Shown here piece after piece: positions 33,669-48,098 of a DNA stretch of 64,000 nt (its first letter is position 1; every line of letters starts with the position of its first letter). A program made the position numbers and the translations under genes. The stretch spans positions 26,640,857 to 26,704,856 of the forward strand of contig NC_090767.1 of the NCBI RefSeq assembly GCF_036898095.1. Reading direction: 5' to 3'. The DNA is from Palaemon carinicauda. Its lineage: Eukaryota > Arthropoda > Malacostraca > Decapoda > Palaemonidae. The notes below the pieces were generated by a model that did no database searches, was not told the DNA's origin, and saw only the letters and a program-made list of their open reading frames with translations.

Positions 33669-34668
33669 TACAAGGAAACTAAAGACAAAATAGCTGGATG
33701 CAACTGAAGGACAAGGAAACTAGACTAAAGACAAAGTAGCTGGATGCAACTGAAGGACAAGGAAACTAGACTAAAGACAAGGTAGCTGGATGCAACTGAA
33801 GGACAAGGAAATTAGACTAAATACAAGGTAGCTGGATGCAACTGAAGGACAAGGAAACTAGACTAAAGACAAAGTAGCTGGATGCAACTGAAGGACAAGA
33901 AAACTAGACTAAAGACAAAGTAGCTGGATGCAACTGAAGGACAAGGAAACTAGACTAAAGACAAAGTAGCTGGATGCAACTGAAGGACAAGGAAACTAGA
34001 CTAAAGACAAAGTAGCTGGATGCAACTGAAGGACAAGGAAACTAGACTAAAGACAAAGTAGCTGGATGCAACTGAAGGACAAGGAAACTAAAGACAAAGT
34101 AGCTGGGTGCAACTGAAGGACAAGGAAACTAGACTAAAGACAAAGTAGCTGGATGCAACTGAAGGACAAGGAAACTAGACTAAAGACAAGGTAGCTGGAT
34201 GCAACTGAAGGACAAGAAAACTAGACTAAAGACAAAGTAGCTGGATGCAACTGAAGGACAAGAAAACTAGACTAAAGACAAAGTAACTGGATGCAACTGA
34301 AGGACAAGAAAACTAGACTAAAGACAAAGTAGCTGGATGCAACTGAAGGACAAGGAAACTAGACTAAAGACAAAGTAGCTGGATGCAACTGAAGGACAAG
34401 GAAACTAGACTAAAGACAAAGTAGCTGGATGCAACTGAAGGACAAGAAAACTAGACTAAAGACAAAGTAGCTGGATGCAACTGAAGGACAAGAAAACTAG
34501 ACTAAAGACAAAGTAGCTGGATGCAGCTGAAGGACAAGGAAACTAAAGACAAAGTAGCTGGATGCAACTGAAGGACAAGGAAACTAGACTAAAGACAAAG
34601 TAGCTGGATGCAACTGAAGGACAAGAAAACTAGACTAAAGACAAAGTAGCTGGATGCAACTGAAGGAA
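33669..34668 (+). repeat. 46-bp minisatellite, copy 2
   Basis: Duplicate of 13663-14662 with the same length and the same order of variant units. Confidence 0.95.
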
Positions 34669-35276
34669 AAACCAAGAATTTAGAATACGATGAAAAAGCA
34701 ACATAGATATGCAATGGGACTCCTTTGTAGAAAATAGGGCTAAGTGTATACCACATAGAAAAATTTTAATAAATGGAACTCCACAGCCCAAATGGTTCAA
34801 CAGAGAAATAGCCAATGCAACAAGAGACAGGAAACATAAATCAATGGGTCCACAGCCCTCAATTTGAGCAATAGCCGAACACAAAAAGGTAAGCAGAAAT
34901 GTAAACTTGTTAAGAAATGCCAAGATTAATAAAGAAAAAAGGAATTGTTTGCATATATAAACAGTAGAAAACCAATTAAAAATAAAATTAGCTCATTAAG
35001 AGATTCAGAGAATAATCTTTTAAATGATTTGTAAAAAGCTGAACCTACGAATGCATGTTTCACTAGCGTACTCACTAGGGAAGAATCAATGACCCTCCCT
35101 GAAAGAGCTATCAAATATGATGGGCCACAACCACTAAAGAGAATCACTTTTATGATAGATGCTAAAAAGGAAATAAAGGGATTTGGTAAGTCTAAGGCAC
35201 CATGTCCAGATGACATTCATCCAAGAGAGATTATAGAACTAGAGGAAGAGATAACCCTACACTTTTAAAAAATGTT
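34669..35276 (+). pseudogene. LINE linker/RT start relic, copy 2
   Basis: Duplicate of 14663-15270. Confidence 0.65.
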
Positions 35277-35345
35277 CCAAAAGAGCCAGTGTAAGAAAGG
35301 CACCAGAAAAAATACAAATTGTCGCCACTGAAAACAGAAACCTTC

Positions 35346-35635
35346 TTTCTAAATGGAGCTTGTCCTCTAAAAGGAAATCTTCAGTTGACGAGGGTCCCCA
35401 GCCGAAGAATAGACCAAAACGACCTAAAGTGCCCTCTCGGCCTAAGCAACAGCAACAGCTTCCCATGGCCACGGTGTCCCAGACGATGGCACAATCACCC
35501 ACCACTTTCCAACTGGTGCCCCAAACACTGGTGACTCAGTCACCAGTGTTCACCCCAGTGTTTAAAAGGCAACCTAGGAAGCTACCTTCGAAGGAACTTC
35601 CATCAGGACGACATGGCTACCTCACCCAAAAATAG
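35346..35635 (+). pseudogene. DIRS gag C-terminal fragment, copy 2
   Basis: Duplicate of 15340-15629. Confidence 0.55.
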
Positions 35636-35674
35636 ATTTTCGCTTCGCTCAAAATCCGTTTAAAAAACATCAAG

Positions 35675-35776
35675 ATGGAGTTTGGAATAGAAAAGTCTGC
35701 CCAAGTTAAAGTAAGAGTAACAAACACGGAATGGATCAAGCTGCCAGATACAATCCCCATCATTTATAAAGGGTCT
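35675..35776 (+). pseudogene. Possible LINE RT scrap, copy 2
   Basis: Duplicate of 15669-15770. Confidence 0.35.
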
Positions 35777-36300
35777 TCCTCAGGTGGGAGCAAGTCTCTG
35801 TAGTCTGACAGGTGTCTGTTTGGCACAATAAATTATAAGAAGACTCGACAAGGTTAGAACAAAAAGGTGTTGTACTGCAGAATTGTTCTAACTTGCAAAT
35901 AAATGTCACAAGGAAATTCTTAGCCAAATAAGGGACTCATTCATTCCATTCACACATCCAGTTATGTTGAAAGTAATCAATAACATGATAAAAAGTTACA
36001 CACTTTCTAGAAGTTATATTGCAGCAATGACCAAGTTGTAGAATAATTTTCGTAATCACGTAGCTGAATCGGAGGAACTTCAATAGTTCAAATTAGCAGC
36101 GAATGTTTTCATGTTAAACAGGCTGACATAAGTCTCTTTTTTTATTGTCTAGTGTATATATGAAAGATCTATTTCAAGGTTGTTATTGTAAAGATTTTTT
36201 TCAAATTGTTCATTAATTCTCATAGTTTATTTCCTTTCCTCTCTGGGCTATTTTCCCTGACTCTAAAATGGAGACCCCAAGGCCCTGATAAAGTTCATGG

Positions 36301-36726
36301 TTACTGGCTTAAAAACTTCAAAGCTTTACATACAAGAATGACAAAACAACTCCAACACAACTCGAAATCACCAAGCACCTGAATGGATGACCACACGAAG
36401 GACTTGTCTAATTTAAAAAGACAAAAACAAAGGTAACATAGAAAGCAACTATAGCCCAATGACCTACCTACCAATAATGTGGAAGCTGCTAACAAGCATC
36501 GTCAGCGAAAGGCTGAAGATCTACTAGGAGGGAACAAACACCCTCCCCCAGCCAGCAAAAAGGATGCAGAGGGAAATGCAGAAGTGTAAAAGACCAGCTG
36601 CTGATAGACAAAATAGTAATGAAGAATAGCGAGAGAAGGAAGAGCAACCTGAGCCGAGTTTGGCATGGATAGACTGCAAGAAAGCATTCGACATGATACC
36701 ACATTCATGACTGATAGAATGCTTTA
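36301..36726 (+). pseudogene. Second-type LINE RT relic, copy 2
   Basis: Duplicate of 16295-16720. Confidence 0.65.
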
Positions 36727-37256
36727 AGATACATACATACATACATATACCAAGGCACTTCCCCCAATTTTGGGGGGTAGCCGACATCAACAAATGAAAC
36801 AAAACAAAAAGGGGACCTCTACTCTCTACGTTCCTCCCAGACTGACAAGGGACTCAGCCAAGTTCAGCTGGTACTGCTAGGGTGCCACAGCCCACCCTCC
36901 CCCGTTAAGCTTCATCTTTGGTGGATAACGGGGGAGGGTGGGCTGTGGCACCCTAGCAGTACCAGCTGAACTTGGTTGAGTCCCTTGTCAGTCTGGGAGG
37001 AACGTATAGAGTAGAGGTCCCCTTTTTGTTTTGTTTCATTTGTTGATGTCGGCTACCCCCAAAAATTGGGGGAAGTGTCTTGGTATATGTATGTATGTAT
37101 GTATCTTAAAGAATTTTATCAGTCATGAATGTTGTATCATGTCGAATGCTTTCTTGCAGTCTATCCATGCCAAACTTGGCTCAGGTTGCTCTTCCTTCTC
37201 TTGCTATTCTTCATTACTATTTTGTCTATCAGCAGCTGGTCTTTTACACTCCTGTA
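36577..37256. repeat. Fold-back inverted repeat, copy 2
   Basis: Duplicate of 16571-17250; arms 36577-36907 and 36926-37256. Confidence 0.95.
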
Positions 37257-37796
37257 GCCATGCCAATGATTCGTTTGAAGTGTGAAGGGTGGCACCATCC
37301 TGCTGGAACCACTGGAGGACCCTGACGACTCCTCTCCGTCGACCAAGTGCTGTCCAGAACTTGCCAAGCACCTGGACAAATCACTCGGTGTTGATTGTCA
37401 CAGACCGCTCGTTGTCGTCCTCGAACCAGAGTGGGCCAATGATGCTATGTTTGGAGATGGCGACCCAGGCAGTGCACTTCGAGTGTAATGGCCTTTGCAG
37501 ACAGTGCTCAGGGGGTGTGCTACCCCTGAAGATATTGTTCTTCGAGTTCACGTGACCTGACAACAGAAAATGTGCCTCGTCCGAAAACCAGACATTGTCA
37601 AGGAAGTCTGGCACAGCGTCAACCTTGTCGCAAAACCACACGATCACTCGCTTCCTCATGTCGTCATGTGTAAGCTTGTGTTTAATCTGTGTCCTGTAAG
37701 GATACAGGTGGAGATCTGCGTTCAAAATTCTCCGCACGGACTCCCGATTGATTCAAAGCTCCTCACTTCGCCGTCGCACAGACTTGCTTGGACAGG
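37257..37796 (-). pseudogene. Transposase catalytic part, copy 2
   Basis: Duplicate of 17251-17790 with the same stops. Confidence 0.85.
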
Positions 37797-37971
37797 GTAT
37801 ATGGAAACAACCCCCAGACTATCCCTGACCTGAAGGCAGCAATCACAGCAGCAATAAGAGTGATCCCAAGGGAGGAATGCGGGGAGTCATCAAGAACTTT
37901 GCCCGCCGAATCCAAATGTGCCTTCAGCGCCGGGGAGCTCATTTGGAGTACATTTTGGAGAGCCAATGAAA
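37788..37971 (+). pseudogene. Transposase C-terminus, copy 2
   Basis: Duplicate of 17782-17965. Confidence 0.8.
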
Positions 37972-38827
37972 CAAAGAGTTTTTGTTGTACAGACTTGAAA
38001 CTTTGGAGATGTCTGCTACACAGGCTTGACCTAATGTAGCTAAAGTTTTGTGTTGATCTAAACAAAATTTTGGAAGTTATTAGTTTTTTGGTGATGACCG
38101 TTTTTTTTTTTCTTTTTTTTTCACCCTGTAATAGGTTTTTGCTTATTGCTCTCATGAAAGGAAGAAGCAGGAGGAGACCGATCTCTCTTGGTTTTCTTAC
38201 AACAAGCACCATATTCTCCCACAAGGAGGGGAGCTACTCCCTGCAAAAATTACGAGGTGAAGAAAAAGAGCACTGCTTACCATGGTAACTCAGACACAAA
38301 GGATGGGGACCCACCTTGCCCTGGCTCATAAAGGACACCCTTCAAGACCGAGAGACGTACGCATGATACCTTGACCACTACTCATAATTCACAAGCAAAC
38401 AAGGAAAGGAAAGGAAAGGCACAAAGGTTAGGCACAACAACACAGCGTGGAGAGTGATCGCAGTATATGTCTATTCAGTGTCTCAACCAGGCGAAGAGTG
38501 CCTCTCTGAGACAGGTGAACTGCCCCACGCTGATAACCATACTATGTTACCAGCGTCCCGATAATTCTTTCTTTCTGATTGTAGCAAAATGATTTAGGAG
38601 TAAGCCCCTTATAATTAACAAGGGTTTGTATCTAAGTAGGAACAATGACTATCTCCCAGCATATATATTCAGTCCAAAGGAAAAAGCAAAAGATTTAAAT
38701 AGCTAGATTAAGAGACAGCAGAGTAGCACATGTGCACTGAGCTGTGGCCAAACTCCAAATGAGGGTTCATCTACCTGGTGAGTGGGAGGGACTTACCCTC
38801 CACCCACCAGCAACTACAAGCACCTTG

Positions 38828-39138
38828 TTAACCCTTTTACCCCCAAAGGACGTACTGGTACGTTTCACAAAACTCATCCCTTTACCCCCAATGGACGTAC
38901 AGGTATGTCCTTGCAAAAAAATGCTATTTAAAATTTTTTTTTGCATATTTTTGATAATTTTTTGAGAAACTTCAGGTATTTTCCAAGAGAATGAGACCAA
39001 CCTGACCTCTCTATGACAAAAATTAAGGCTGTTAGAGCAATTTAAAAAATATATACTGCAAAATGTGCTGGGAAAAAAAATAACCCATGGGGGTAAAGGG
39101 TTGGAAATTTCCAAATAGCCTGGGGGTAAAAGGGTTAA
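38828..39138. mobile_element. piggyBac-type MITE, copy 2
   Basis: Duplicate of 18822-19132, with both TTAA ends intact. Confidence 0.9.
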
Positions 39139-40202
39139 AAGTTGAAATGGCCGTCTCCGAAGAAAGCTCTTCGCGGTTGCACCCATCTAGGGAAGCAGTT
39201 GTGATCGTGCATCTGTTGGCGATCACGCACCCTGATAATAATAGGTAGTAGTATGGCCAGGGCACAAGCCACCCATTGAGATACCACCTCTAGAGAACCC
39301 CTATGGGAGCAACATCTTACCTGTTCATGCTCCCAATAGAGTAATACCAGGTTCGCTGAATTCAATGGTTTGCATTCACGTATGAAACAAAATCAAGCAT
39401 TCTCAGATTATTATAGAAAATAAGACTTTGAAAAATAAATACTTATATCTACTAATTTTACCAATATTTTATCTTTGTTTATACAGGATACTCAGTTTTT
39501 TCCCAACCTTCTTCACCAAAACAGATCTAGAAATTGACAATAATCAACATTGTCACATGGGCTGGCTCTCAAGGTTATCTACTGTCTCTTAACTACAAAA
39601 TCTGAAATTAAATGTTAGGTATTTCATAGGATGCTTACAATGCATTTTTATATTTACCATCAAATCCTATCACTTCTAGATTCACATTACAAGTATCTTA
39701 TTGAGTTTTTGTAAACACACGTCAGGATAACTACCACTAGGTATGCACAATATTGTAAACACACATCATATACTGATCAAATCTTAGTTTAATGAACTTA
39801 CATAAATCCTTCAATTTTTATTTCTACTATCACATTCATACATGGAAACACTACAAAGATAAATTTCCGTGAATTTCTAATTAAGAAAATGGTTGTCTTC
39901 AGAAAAGATATAAAATGAACTAACAGTATCCCGTGACAACAGTGTTCCCTATTCAATATAAGAGGCTGCCAGTGATTTGATCTTTCTGAAAGAGTTGTAA
40001 ACATTGTAGAGGCTGCGCAGTTTGTGCAAGTGGCATTTTAGCCTGTGATCTAAGCCCTTTAAAAAAATCTAATAATTTTAATAATACCTTGACATTTTTT
40101 AAAAATCAAGGTACTTTTTATGATCAACTCTCTACAGAAATGGAGTATTCACCTAGTCTCCTCTATTGCAAGAGTCTTCTTTTAAAATCACTCTAACTAC
40201 CA

Positions 40203-40347
40203 TTGCACTTTCCCCTTTTTTGGGAGGCAGCCGACAAAAAAAAAAAAAAAAAAAAAAGATATTTTCTCTCATTGTTCCTTCCTGCCTGACGAAGGACTCG
40301 GCCAAGTTTGGTTGGTACTGATAGGGTGCCACAGACCACCCTCTCCA
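40203..40347 (+). repeat. SINE-like solo copy, copy 2
   Basis: Duplicate of 20197-20341. The internal A-run has the same length in both copies. Confidence 0.75.
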
Positions 40348-40617
40348 TGTTTTCATCGTAGATGGTCAAGGAGTTTAAAAATCACCAGCAGTCACCTCCT
40401 GAAAGAAAATGTTAAGTTTTAATTTCTATACCAAGATTGTATTACAATAGGCATTTTAGCCTTTCATTCTTACAGATCAAACTAAACTAATAAAAAATAA
40501 AAGGTTTTATGAAACTCTAAATAAACATAAACATATAGAATAGGAATAAATATAACCATAATCTGAGAAGAAAGCATTCTTAAAAAGTTACCACTGATTT
40601 TAAAAAGCTTTCCTTAC

Positions 40618-40691
40618 TGGGCTATTTTTCCCTGTTGGAGCCCTTGGGCTTATAGCATCTTGCTTTTCCAACTAGGGTTGTAACTTGGCTA

Positions 40692-40723
<32 letters not shown>
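40618..40723 (+). repeat. LINE/SINE 3' end with (AAT)n, copy 2
   Basis: Duplicate of 20612-20717. Confidence 0.75.
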
Positions 40724-40726
<3 letters not shown>

Positions 40727-41255
40727 ATGGTAAGAACAACTCCAATACTCTAAGATACAAATGCAATGACAATTTCAGTTGAAAATCTATCGCTGCCACC
40801 ACACTTCAGGACCAATTTAACTAAATTTCATTTTATCATAATGTTCAGTTTTGGGTATTCTAATTAAATAGTTTCCTTAGCTTTAACCAACAGAAACTGC
40901 CAAGTGATAGACAAGCCTTTAGCACTGATATCACAGACTAACATAAGGTCTGTCATCCTCCTCTTAGCCAAGATAGAAAAACGGGCAGTAAAATATAGCA
41001 GCTTTTGAGTCTGCTAGGTATTACGATAAGCGGGGAACGCTAGTTAAAAAGACGAGAGAGCAAGGATTTTCCCACTGCTTCCTAGTGCCACAACAATTCA
41101 AGGCAACATTATATTCACAATTAAAAACATCGACGCCATTTCACTCTTCTTTCTCCCTGTTATCCCTATATCAATGAGTCCGTTGCTGCAACTGACATGG
41201 TTTATAATTTGATATTGTTTTCCCAATTGCATGCCCTAGCAGTCATCAACCACAG

Positions 41256-41518
41256 TTATTAACGGTGGGCCTAGCCTTTGAATTAGTAGTCCAACTGCAA
41301 GGCAGCATTTCTCAAAGTTATTAGCGGTGGGCCTAGCCTTTGAATTAGTAGTCCAACTGCAAGGCAGCATTTCCCAAAGTTATTAGCGGTGGGCCTAGCC
41401 TTTGAATTAGTAGTCCAACTGCAAGGCAGCATTTCCCAAAGTTATTAGCGGTGGGCCTAGCCTTTGAATTAGTAGTCCAACTGCAAGGCAGCATTTCCCA
41501 AAGTTATTGGCAGTGGGC
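41256..41518 (+). repeat. 62-bp tandem repeat, copy 2
   Basis: Duplicate of 21250-21512. Confidence 0.95.
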
Positions 41519-42385
41519 CTAACCTTTTACTATAAAGCAAAATTGCAAGTCAGCAGCTGTCCTATTGGTTGTTTTCCACGACACACAGGCCGTACGATGG
41601 TAGTATTCTTACACCTCTACCCCAGGGCACATCGACACCATCTATTACTTTGGAAAAAATATATTTTGACCATACAGTACGATCGAGTTACAATCTTGGT
41701 GAATGTCGTCTCATTTTCCTACCATTAAGATGTATTTAAAACTGCTCAACATATTGTTAACAGACCTGTTTTGATTTATGATTTTGGCCCTTATTGCCTG
41801 GGCACTTGGAGCCGTTTAGTATCCGAGGTACAACAGAAAAAAAGCCCACAATTATATAAGTGGTAATAGCTGAGAGGTTGGACAGCAAAGTGGACTACAT
41901 AATTTTAATTCTCAATATACATGTAATTATAATGGACTAACATACTTGACAATAACTACATTGCATTGGGCGCTGTCAGTCTGTCAGGAAAAAGCCAGTC
42001 TTGAAATATGCAAGCTTTAAAAATATATAACAACTGCTGTAAAAAATAAAAAGTTTGATACCCTAATGTATAAGCAACCATAATACCCTAAAGAATGAGC
42101 CACAAAAACTTTGAAAAGTTTGTCACAGTCGAGTTGGAAGTTCTTGACTGTGCATGAACGTTTCCGCAATCTCCCTGAATTTGCCGACTTAATTGTCTGA
42201 TGAGAAGTTTCCAGCTTCTTCCATGTCTATCAACATACCCAGGAACTCTTATCTTCCTGCTTGGGCTCGAGATTGGATTTTCCCAATATCAAACCATTGT
42301 TCTCTAGTCTCCACTCGTGCCACGCTATTCGATCTCATTTATCATCCTCTTCTTTTTTTTATTTTTATAGTTTATAAATGAAAAC

Positions 42386-42552
42386 TCTATTTTATTATTG
42401 TGACTGTTCTTAAACTATTCTATTTTAATTTTTCATTACTTCACTTGTAGTTTATTTCCTTGTTCCCTTTCCTCACAGGGCTATTTTTCCCTGTTGGAGC
42501 TCTTGGGTTTATAGTATACTGCTTTTTCAACAAGGGTTGTAGCTTACCTAAA

Positions 42553-42596
<44 letters not shown>
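42386..42596 (+). repeat. LINE/SINE 3' end with long (AAT)n, copy 2
   Basis: Duplicate of 22380-22590; the (AAT)n run has the same length. Confidence 0.75.
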
Positions 42597-42599
<3 letters not shown>

Positions 42600-43197
42600 T
42601 AATTGATCACGATTCTCAGATCACAGTGAAAAGAAGTCTTGTCATGATCCAGGAGTAGATGCCTCTGAGGATGAAAGGATCCCCCAATCGTCACGATACT
42701 TAAACAGGCACATCTCATTTGAGTGGGCAAGAGAAAAGAAGAGCGTGGACACTCTACGAACACTTAAGGAGTGGCAGATACTACAAAGCACAAAGCCTTG
42801 AAATACTCTTCTGAAGACGAAGCAAGGGGTACAACCTACATGAAGTTTTCTTTCCTGATGGTAGACCATACGATACTTGCCGTCTCCGCCCTTAAACATG
42901 TAATGGTCTTGACCTGCTGAGGGATGGTTTAGACAGACCTAAGAGGGATTAGTTTACACGTCTATTATTTACAACAGCATACAACACAATGCATGTACAG
43001 GGAACTCGATTCTCAATGACTAGGCCTTCTAGGAGCGGGGGTTATCAGGCACTGCTGACCAGTACAAAAGGTATCTAGAGAGGATGTATTCTCAGTACGC
43101 ACTGTCCCTCCCTCATATACACGGAGAGAGAAGTTCTATAATAGGGACAATTTTGTTAGTCATTGTTTTAATGAAAAGTTGTGTAAGTTCTCAAACA

Positions 43198-43488
43198 TGA
43201 CAAATTCGAAGATAATTTGTATTTTTCCTAACCATACAAACCTTAGCTATTTACAGAGGGTTACCTTTTAGCGCAGCTGAAATGGCGAGCCATTAGAATT
43301 TAACGAGGGTGTATTACCGGGGTAGGGGAGGGGTAGCTAGCTACCCCTCCCCCCCTCACACACACATGAATGCTCACTTTCACTTAGAGGTAGGACTTGT
43401 CTTGGGGGACAGGGCTGGCGGGCAAATATGTGTAAATAGCTAAGGTTTGTATGGTTAGGAAAAATACAAATTATCTTCGAATTTGTCA
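43198..43488. repeat. Left terminal module of element A, copy 2
   Basis: Duplicate of 23192-23482. With the right terminus at 52507-52677 it bounds a complete element of about 9.5 kb. Confidence 0.85.
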
Positions 43489-46400
43489 CTTGTTCCGTAA
43501 CCGAAATACAAACCACGCTATTTACAGAGGGTGACTTACCCCTTAGGTAGGGTGGAAAGTCCCCAGCCATACTGGCTTTGGCTTTACCCGGGGACTCAGA
43601 ATCCGAGTGAGTCGCACTCGAGAAAAGGGGTCCCTGCACCTCACAAGTTCCTTGCTCCGCAAGGAACCATGTGGCCTACGTAAGCTTGTGTGTGAAGGAA
43701 GAAGTGTGACCCGTCCTAGGCAGTTGACCTGGAGTTCCAGAAGGAACTCTGGGTTAGGACGTTCCCAATACCACCTCGTCAGGGTATGGGGGACGCGACA
43801 GTATTGACTCAATACTCGGAACACAAGGAAGCATGGTTTACCTGCAGAGGTTCGAGGTCAGCTATGCAGAGACCAGGATGCTGCTTCCCCGTAGAGGGGA
43901 TGATGAAGAAAGAAGTAAGGGCCAGACATACTTCTTTCGTTCATGCAGACTAAAACCTGATAACAATGCCCTCAACCTTCTGCTACCTGTCCAAAAGGAG
44001 CCTGAGGTTAGACCAGCTGTTGTGTAGCCACCACAGAGCGATAGAAAACGTATCGAGACTCCTGTGGGTCACGCCCTGCAGGAAGCGGGCTGCGAAGGTC
44101 ATTAGACGCTTCCAGACTCCAGCTTGTAGCACCTGCGTCACAGAGTAGTATTACTCGAAGGCGAGGGACGTTGCAATGTATCCAACATCGTGCTGTAGGG
44201 CGACGTGACGGGGGAGGGTCTGGAGACAGGTCGAGATGAATGTCCTTGAGTCCGGGCTGAAGAGGTATACTGGTGACTCTCCCCCATATCCTCCTTGTGC
44301 TCCCAAATTGGCTGCAACTGAGGACAAACTGCTGCTGTTCCCAGCGCTAACCTCTCGATTCCTTTACTGGCAAGAAAGAGAAGGTCTTGGGACATCAGAT
44401 ATAGAATGGAGACTCGAAATCTTGAATGAATCGGACCGAAGGGCCGGGACCCCCAGATTCTGAGTCTAGCTAACAACTCAGGAGCGAGCCTGAATGTTGC
44501 CTTCCCCTCTTCCTTAGAAAGGGGGGAGTAGTAAGAGACCAAGAAGATTGCTTACACACTGGCCGTGGCCAGAGTGAGCAGAAGACCCAAAGCGGAATAC
44601 AATCCGAGGCCTGTCGTAAAGGGTCTTGAGAAGATCTCTTAAAGGACTAAAAGTCCGAGCCATGCTCCAAGTTGGAGGTCTTCCTCCGACTAGGGCAGGG
44701 ACGAGCGTAGCTTCGCATGAGCGAGGATAGATCCAGCGGGCAGGAAAAAGTTATTCCTTTAAGCCTGAAGGTCAGGGAAAGGCTGAGCGACAGGCTTCAT
44801 TGCCGAGAGCGGAAAGGAGTTTCCTCCCGCCAAAAGGCAATAAGACCGTTATTGCTGGAGAAGAGGCCTCAAGGGAAGAGGTATATCTCCCACGGCACCA
44901 ACCACCTTAGACTCTTCACTTTGCCTGGGAGACCCCTGTGGATGACTATTGCAGATGACGCGACCTCCGTACCGCGACTGTAGCGGGTTGTCTCTTCTTG
45001 AGGAGGAGGCGTAGTGTCTCCAGGCATGAAGCCGAAGCGACCCCCCGGTTCGGGAGAGATGTCGCAGTGTGGTTGTTTGAGTAGTCTGCGCCGTGGGAGA
45101 AGCTCTCCCGGGAGTTCCGTCAGGGGAAGCAGAGGGTCCAGAAACCGTTCTGCGCATAGTCCCAGTGGAGCTCTCCCATTGAAAGGTTGAAAGACAACCT
45201 GGTCTTGTTGAGACCCATTGTCCACAGACAAAAGGGAGGGAAGACGCAGGCGTCGAAGTTGTCCCACCATCACCGGAATGCATCTTGCCAGAGTCTCGGG
45301 GTCTGAGACTGGGGGGAAGAATAGCGGAAGCTTGAGGTTCCAAGCTGTTGCGATCAGGTCCCCCAGACCAGTACTTGCTGGTTACCCAAGGTCAAAGACC
45401 CCCAGGTACACTCTCTCTACGAGGCTCTGCTCGGATAGTCAGAGAACATTCCCCTGCCTGGAATGAGAGAGCTGATGGTGGTATTGAGAGAATCTCAATC
45501 ATCCCGGTATCTCTACTGCAAGATGTGAAGGTGTGAAAATGCGTCCCCTGCTGGTTAGAATACGCCAGAATCATGAAGTCAACGCGCACGGGACGACTCG
45601 GCAGGAGCTGTAGGATCTGCAGAGGGGCCAGACTAAGGCCCCTAAGCCTGCCTGAGTGATGGAGAGGTATCCTTCAGGTCTTGACCATAGGCCTGGACCG
45701 GAACATGCCCCCCCCCCCCTTTCCTTTGACGAGTCCGAGAACAGCATCAAGAATGTGGGGAAAGGACGAGAATATCCACCACCATCAAGAGGCTCCATAG
45801 GTCAACACCCATTGCAGGTCTAATAGTTCCGCTGGTCCCATAGGGGCCAGGAAGTCTGGTTAAACATTGCCTGAAGCCACCGGAACTTGGATCGCCCCAC
45901 ATGGAACTTATCCTGAGGCGACCGTTCGGACTATAGACGGGTCAATGAGGAAAGGAGAACTAGGAAACGTTCCAAGGTAGGGCTGAAAGCTCTGCTTGAC
46001 TGAGAACAGGTACTGCGACTCTCCTCAGTCTTGCCACAGTCAACCGAAAGGAAGGCTCGGAGGATGTGGTAACAGAATCTGGCGTCCCCAGGTGGTCACC
46101 CATCCAAGTACCGACGTTGCTTAACCTCGCTGGACGGATGAGAAGCGGGGTTTCCAACGTGGTAAGGCCGTTGACTCAATATCATGGCCAGATACTCCAG
46201 ATGTTGAGGCAGAGGAAGAGAAGGCTCCAAGCAAAATACCATGAGCCCACACTCATGGTAAGCATCCGGAAGCTTGTCCCGGCGCTGAAGAAGGTCGAAC
46301 CCGAGCCTACCGGAGTTGACCAGCCCTCCAAACAGCAGAGGAGGCGGAAGCCTGCACCTGAGCGGCCAAGAGGAAGGCAGGGAGAGTTCTCTGGGGAAAC

Positions 46401-46966
46401 AAACCTGCTATGCCACGGCGGGATAGCCACACTGCATCATAAGCAGGAATACTTGCAGTCTAGGCTGAATTCGACGAGCACCCTGGAAGATGGATGGAAT
46501 GGAAACTGAAAGTACCCGTCCTTCCGATCTGGGGTTTAAGGAGTCCTGTCGCTTCGTTACCAGTCTGATCGATTCTGCTGGTCTACGCTGGCCGAAGTTT
46601 GTTCGACAAACTTGATCAGGGCTGAGAGGTCGACTACGGACATCCCCTCTCAGATCCTTCCTTACAAGAAAGGATCGACTGAGGAGGCCGGGGGTGAAGC
46701 CGTCGATGATCCTAAAGAAGACCTTCGCCTAAGGTATGGATCATTCTGCCCAACCGGGCAACTCTGCTGATGCTATGGCATAGAGGTTCAGAGACACTGA
46801 ATTCGCTGACAGAGACGGCAGGCGCGATATCCTTGGCTGATCCCAGAGATTGTGCGGGAATGGGCATCGGGAAGCTGTTATCCGGATGAGTAACCTTAAG
46901 CATCCTCCCAGCGAAAAACCTGCAATCCTAGAGTTCGTGAACTCCTTTTAGGACTATGCCCCCCCG
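43489..46966 (-). pseudogene. Decayed pol of element A, copy 2
   Basis: Duplicate of 23483-26960; the open-frame boundaries are the same in both copies. Confidence 0.8.
46068..46176 (-). pseudogene. 5S rRNA-like sequence, copy 2
   Basis: Duplicate of 26062-26170 with the same internal deletion. Confidence 0.85.
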
Positions 46967-47740
46967 GGGGAGTCTCCCGTGCCATCTGTTCCTGACAGCC
47001 GATAACTTAGGCCGACGTGGTTGAAAGAAAAGGGCGCTGGAGCCCTGCAGAGTCTGGAAGAAAGCGCCTTGGAGGACTGAAAACGGAAGTCGATTTCCTC
47101 CGCACAGCCGCTGTCTAAGTCTCTGTCCTTGGGCACAAACAAACTCTTCTCAAGGATGGAAGGGTGTCTGAGGTCGTCGACCTCCACAAATGAGACACCC
47201 GAAGGAAGCCCTCAGTCAGCGCGTCCAGATGGTACAACATCGAGCTTGTCCGCAAGTTAGATACTAAACGACGAAAGGCCAAGGTGCCTGAGCTCGAGAG
47301 GAGGAAAGTACCCATGATCTTCCTGTAGCTTCCTTGAACCAAACCTCGGGCCGTAACCGAGGAGAGAAAGAACCTGGTAAGCTCCCAGAGGAAGAGGTAA
47401 GCAGTCACCCCTTGTCCGATGGAGAAATCTCAAACGGAAAGCCCCCCCGCCAAAAATCCTTCCAGGGAATGACGGGGAAGGGCTAACCCAGGTTCAGGAA
47501 AGAGGAGTGTTGCTCAGATCTCCCTTAAGTTTCTCCTATTCTTGCAAGTGTACGGGGTGAGGCCGTGTTCTGGAAATACGCTCCAGAAGAACTCGCCAGG
47601 CTGGCCATGCTGCGAAAACCCCATTGGGAATCGTGGCCGCACTCGCCCTGGAGCTCGCGCGACGGTAATTCAAAGATTTTCTCGTGGGCGAACGTGGAAG
47701 CGCCCATGCGCGGTAACGCAAACGAAGGTGAGCGAAGGAG

Positions 47741-47866
47741 GGCGAGCGTGGTAGGAAGGGCGAGCGTGGTAGGAAGGGCGAGCGTGGTAGGAAGGGCGAG
47801 CGTGGTAGGAAGGGCGAGCGTGGTAGGAAGGGCGAGCGTGGTAGGAAGGGCGAGCGTGGTAGGAAG
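47741..47866 (+). repeat. 18-bp minisatellite, copy 2
   Basis: Duplicate of 27735-27860, also seven units. Confidence 0.97.
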
Positions 47867-48098
47867 GGCGAGAGCTGGTGGTCAGCGAGCGATAACCCAT
47901 AGACGAGCAATGGATACTGCAAGAAATAAGCCGACGTTTGTGCGAAGAAACACTGTAGGTTCGCGCGACGGAACACCGTCCGTCCGCGCGATGGAAAACC
48001 GTCGGTTCGCGCGTGGGCGAACATTGGAGAGCATGGGCGCGGACGCGCATGAGCGTAGACGTGCAGGCACGTGGGCGTGTGGGCGCGCGGGCGCACAG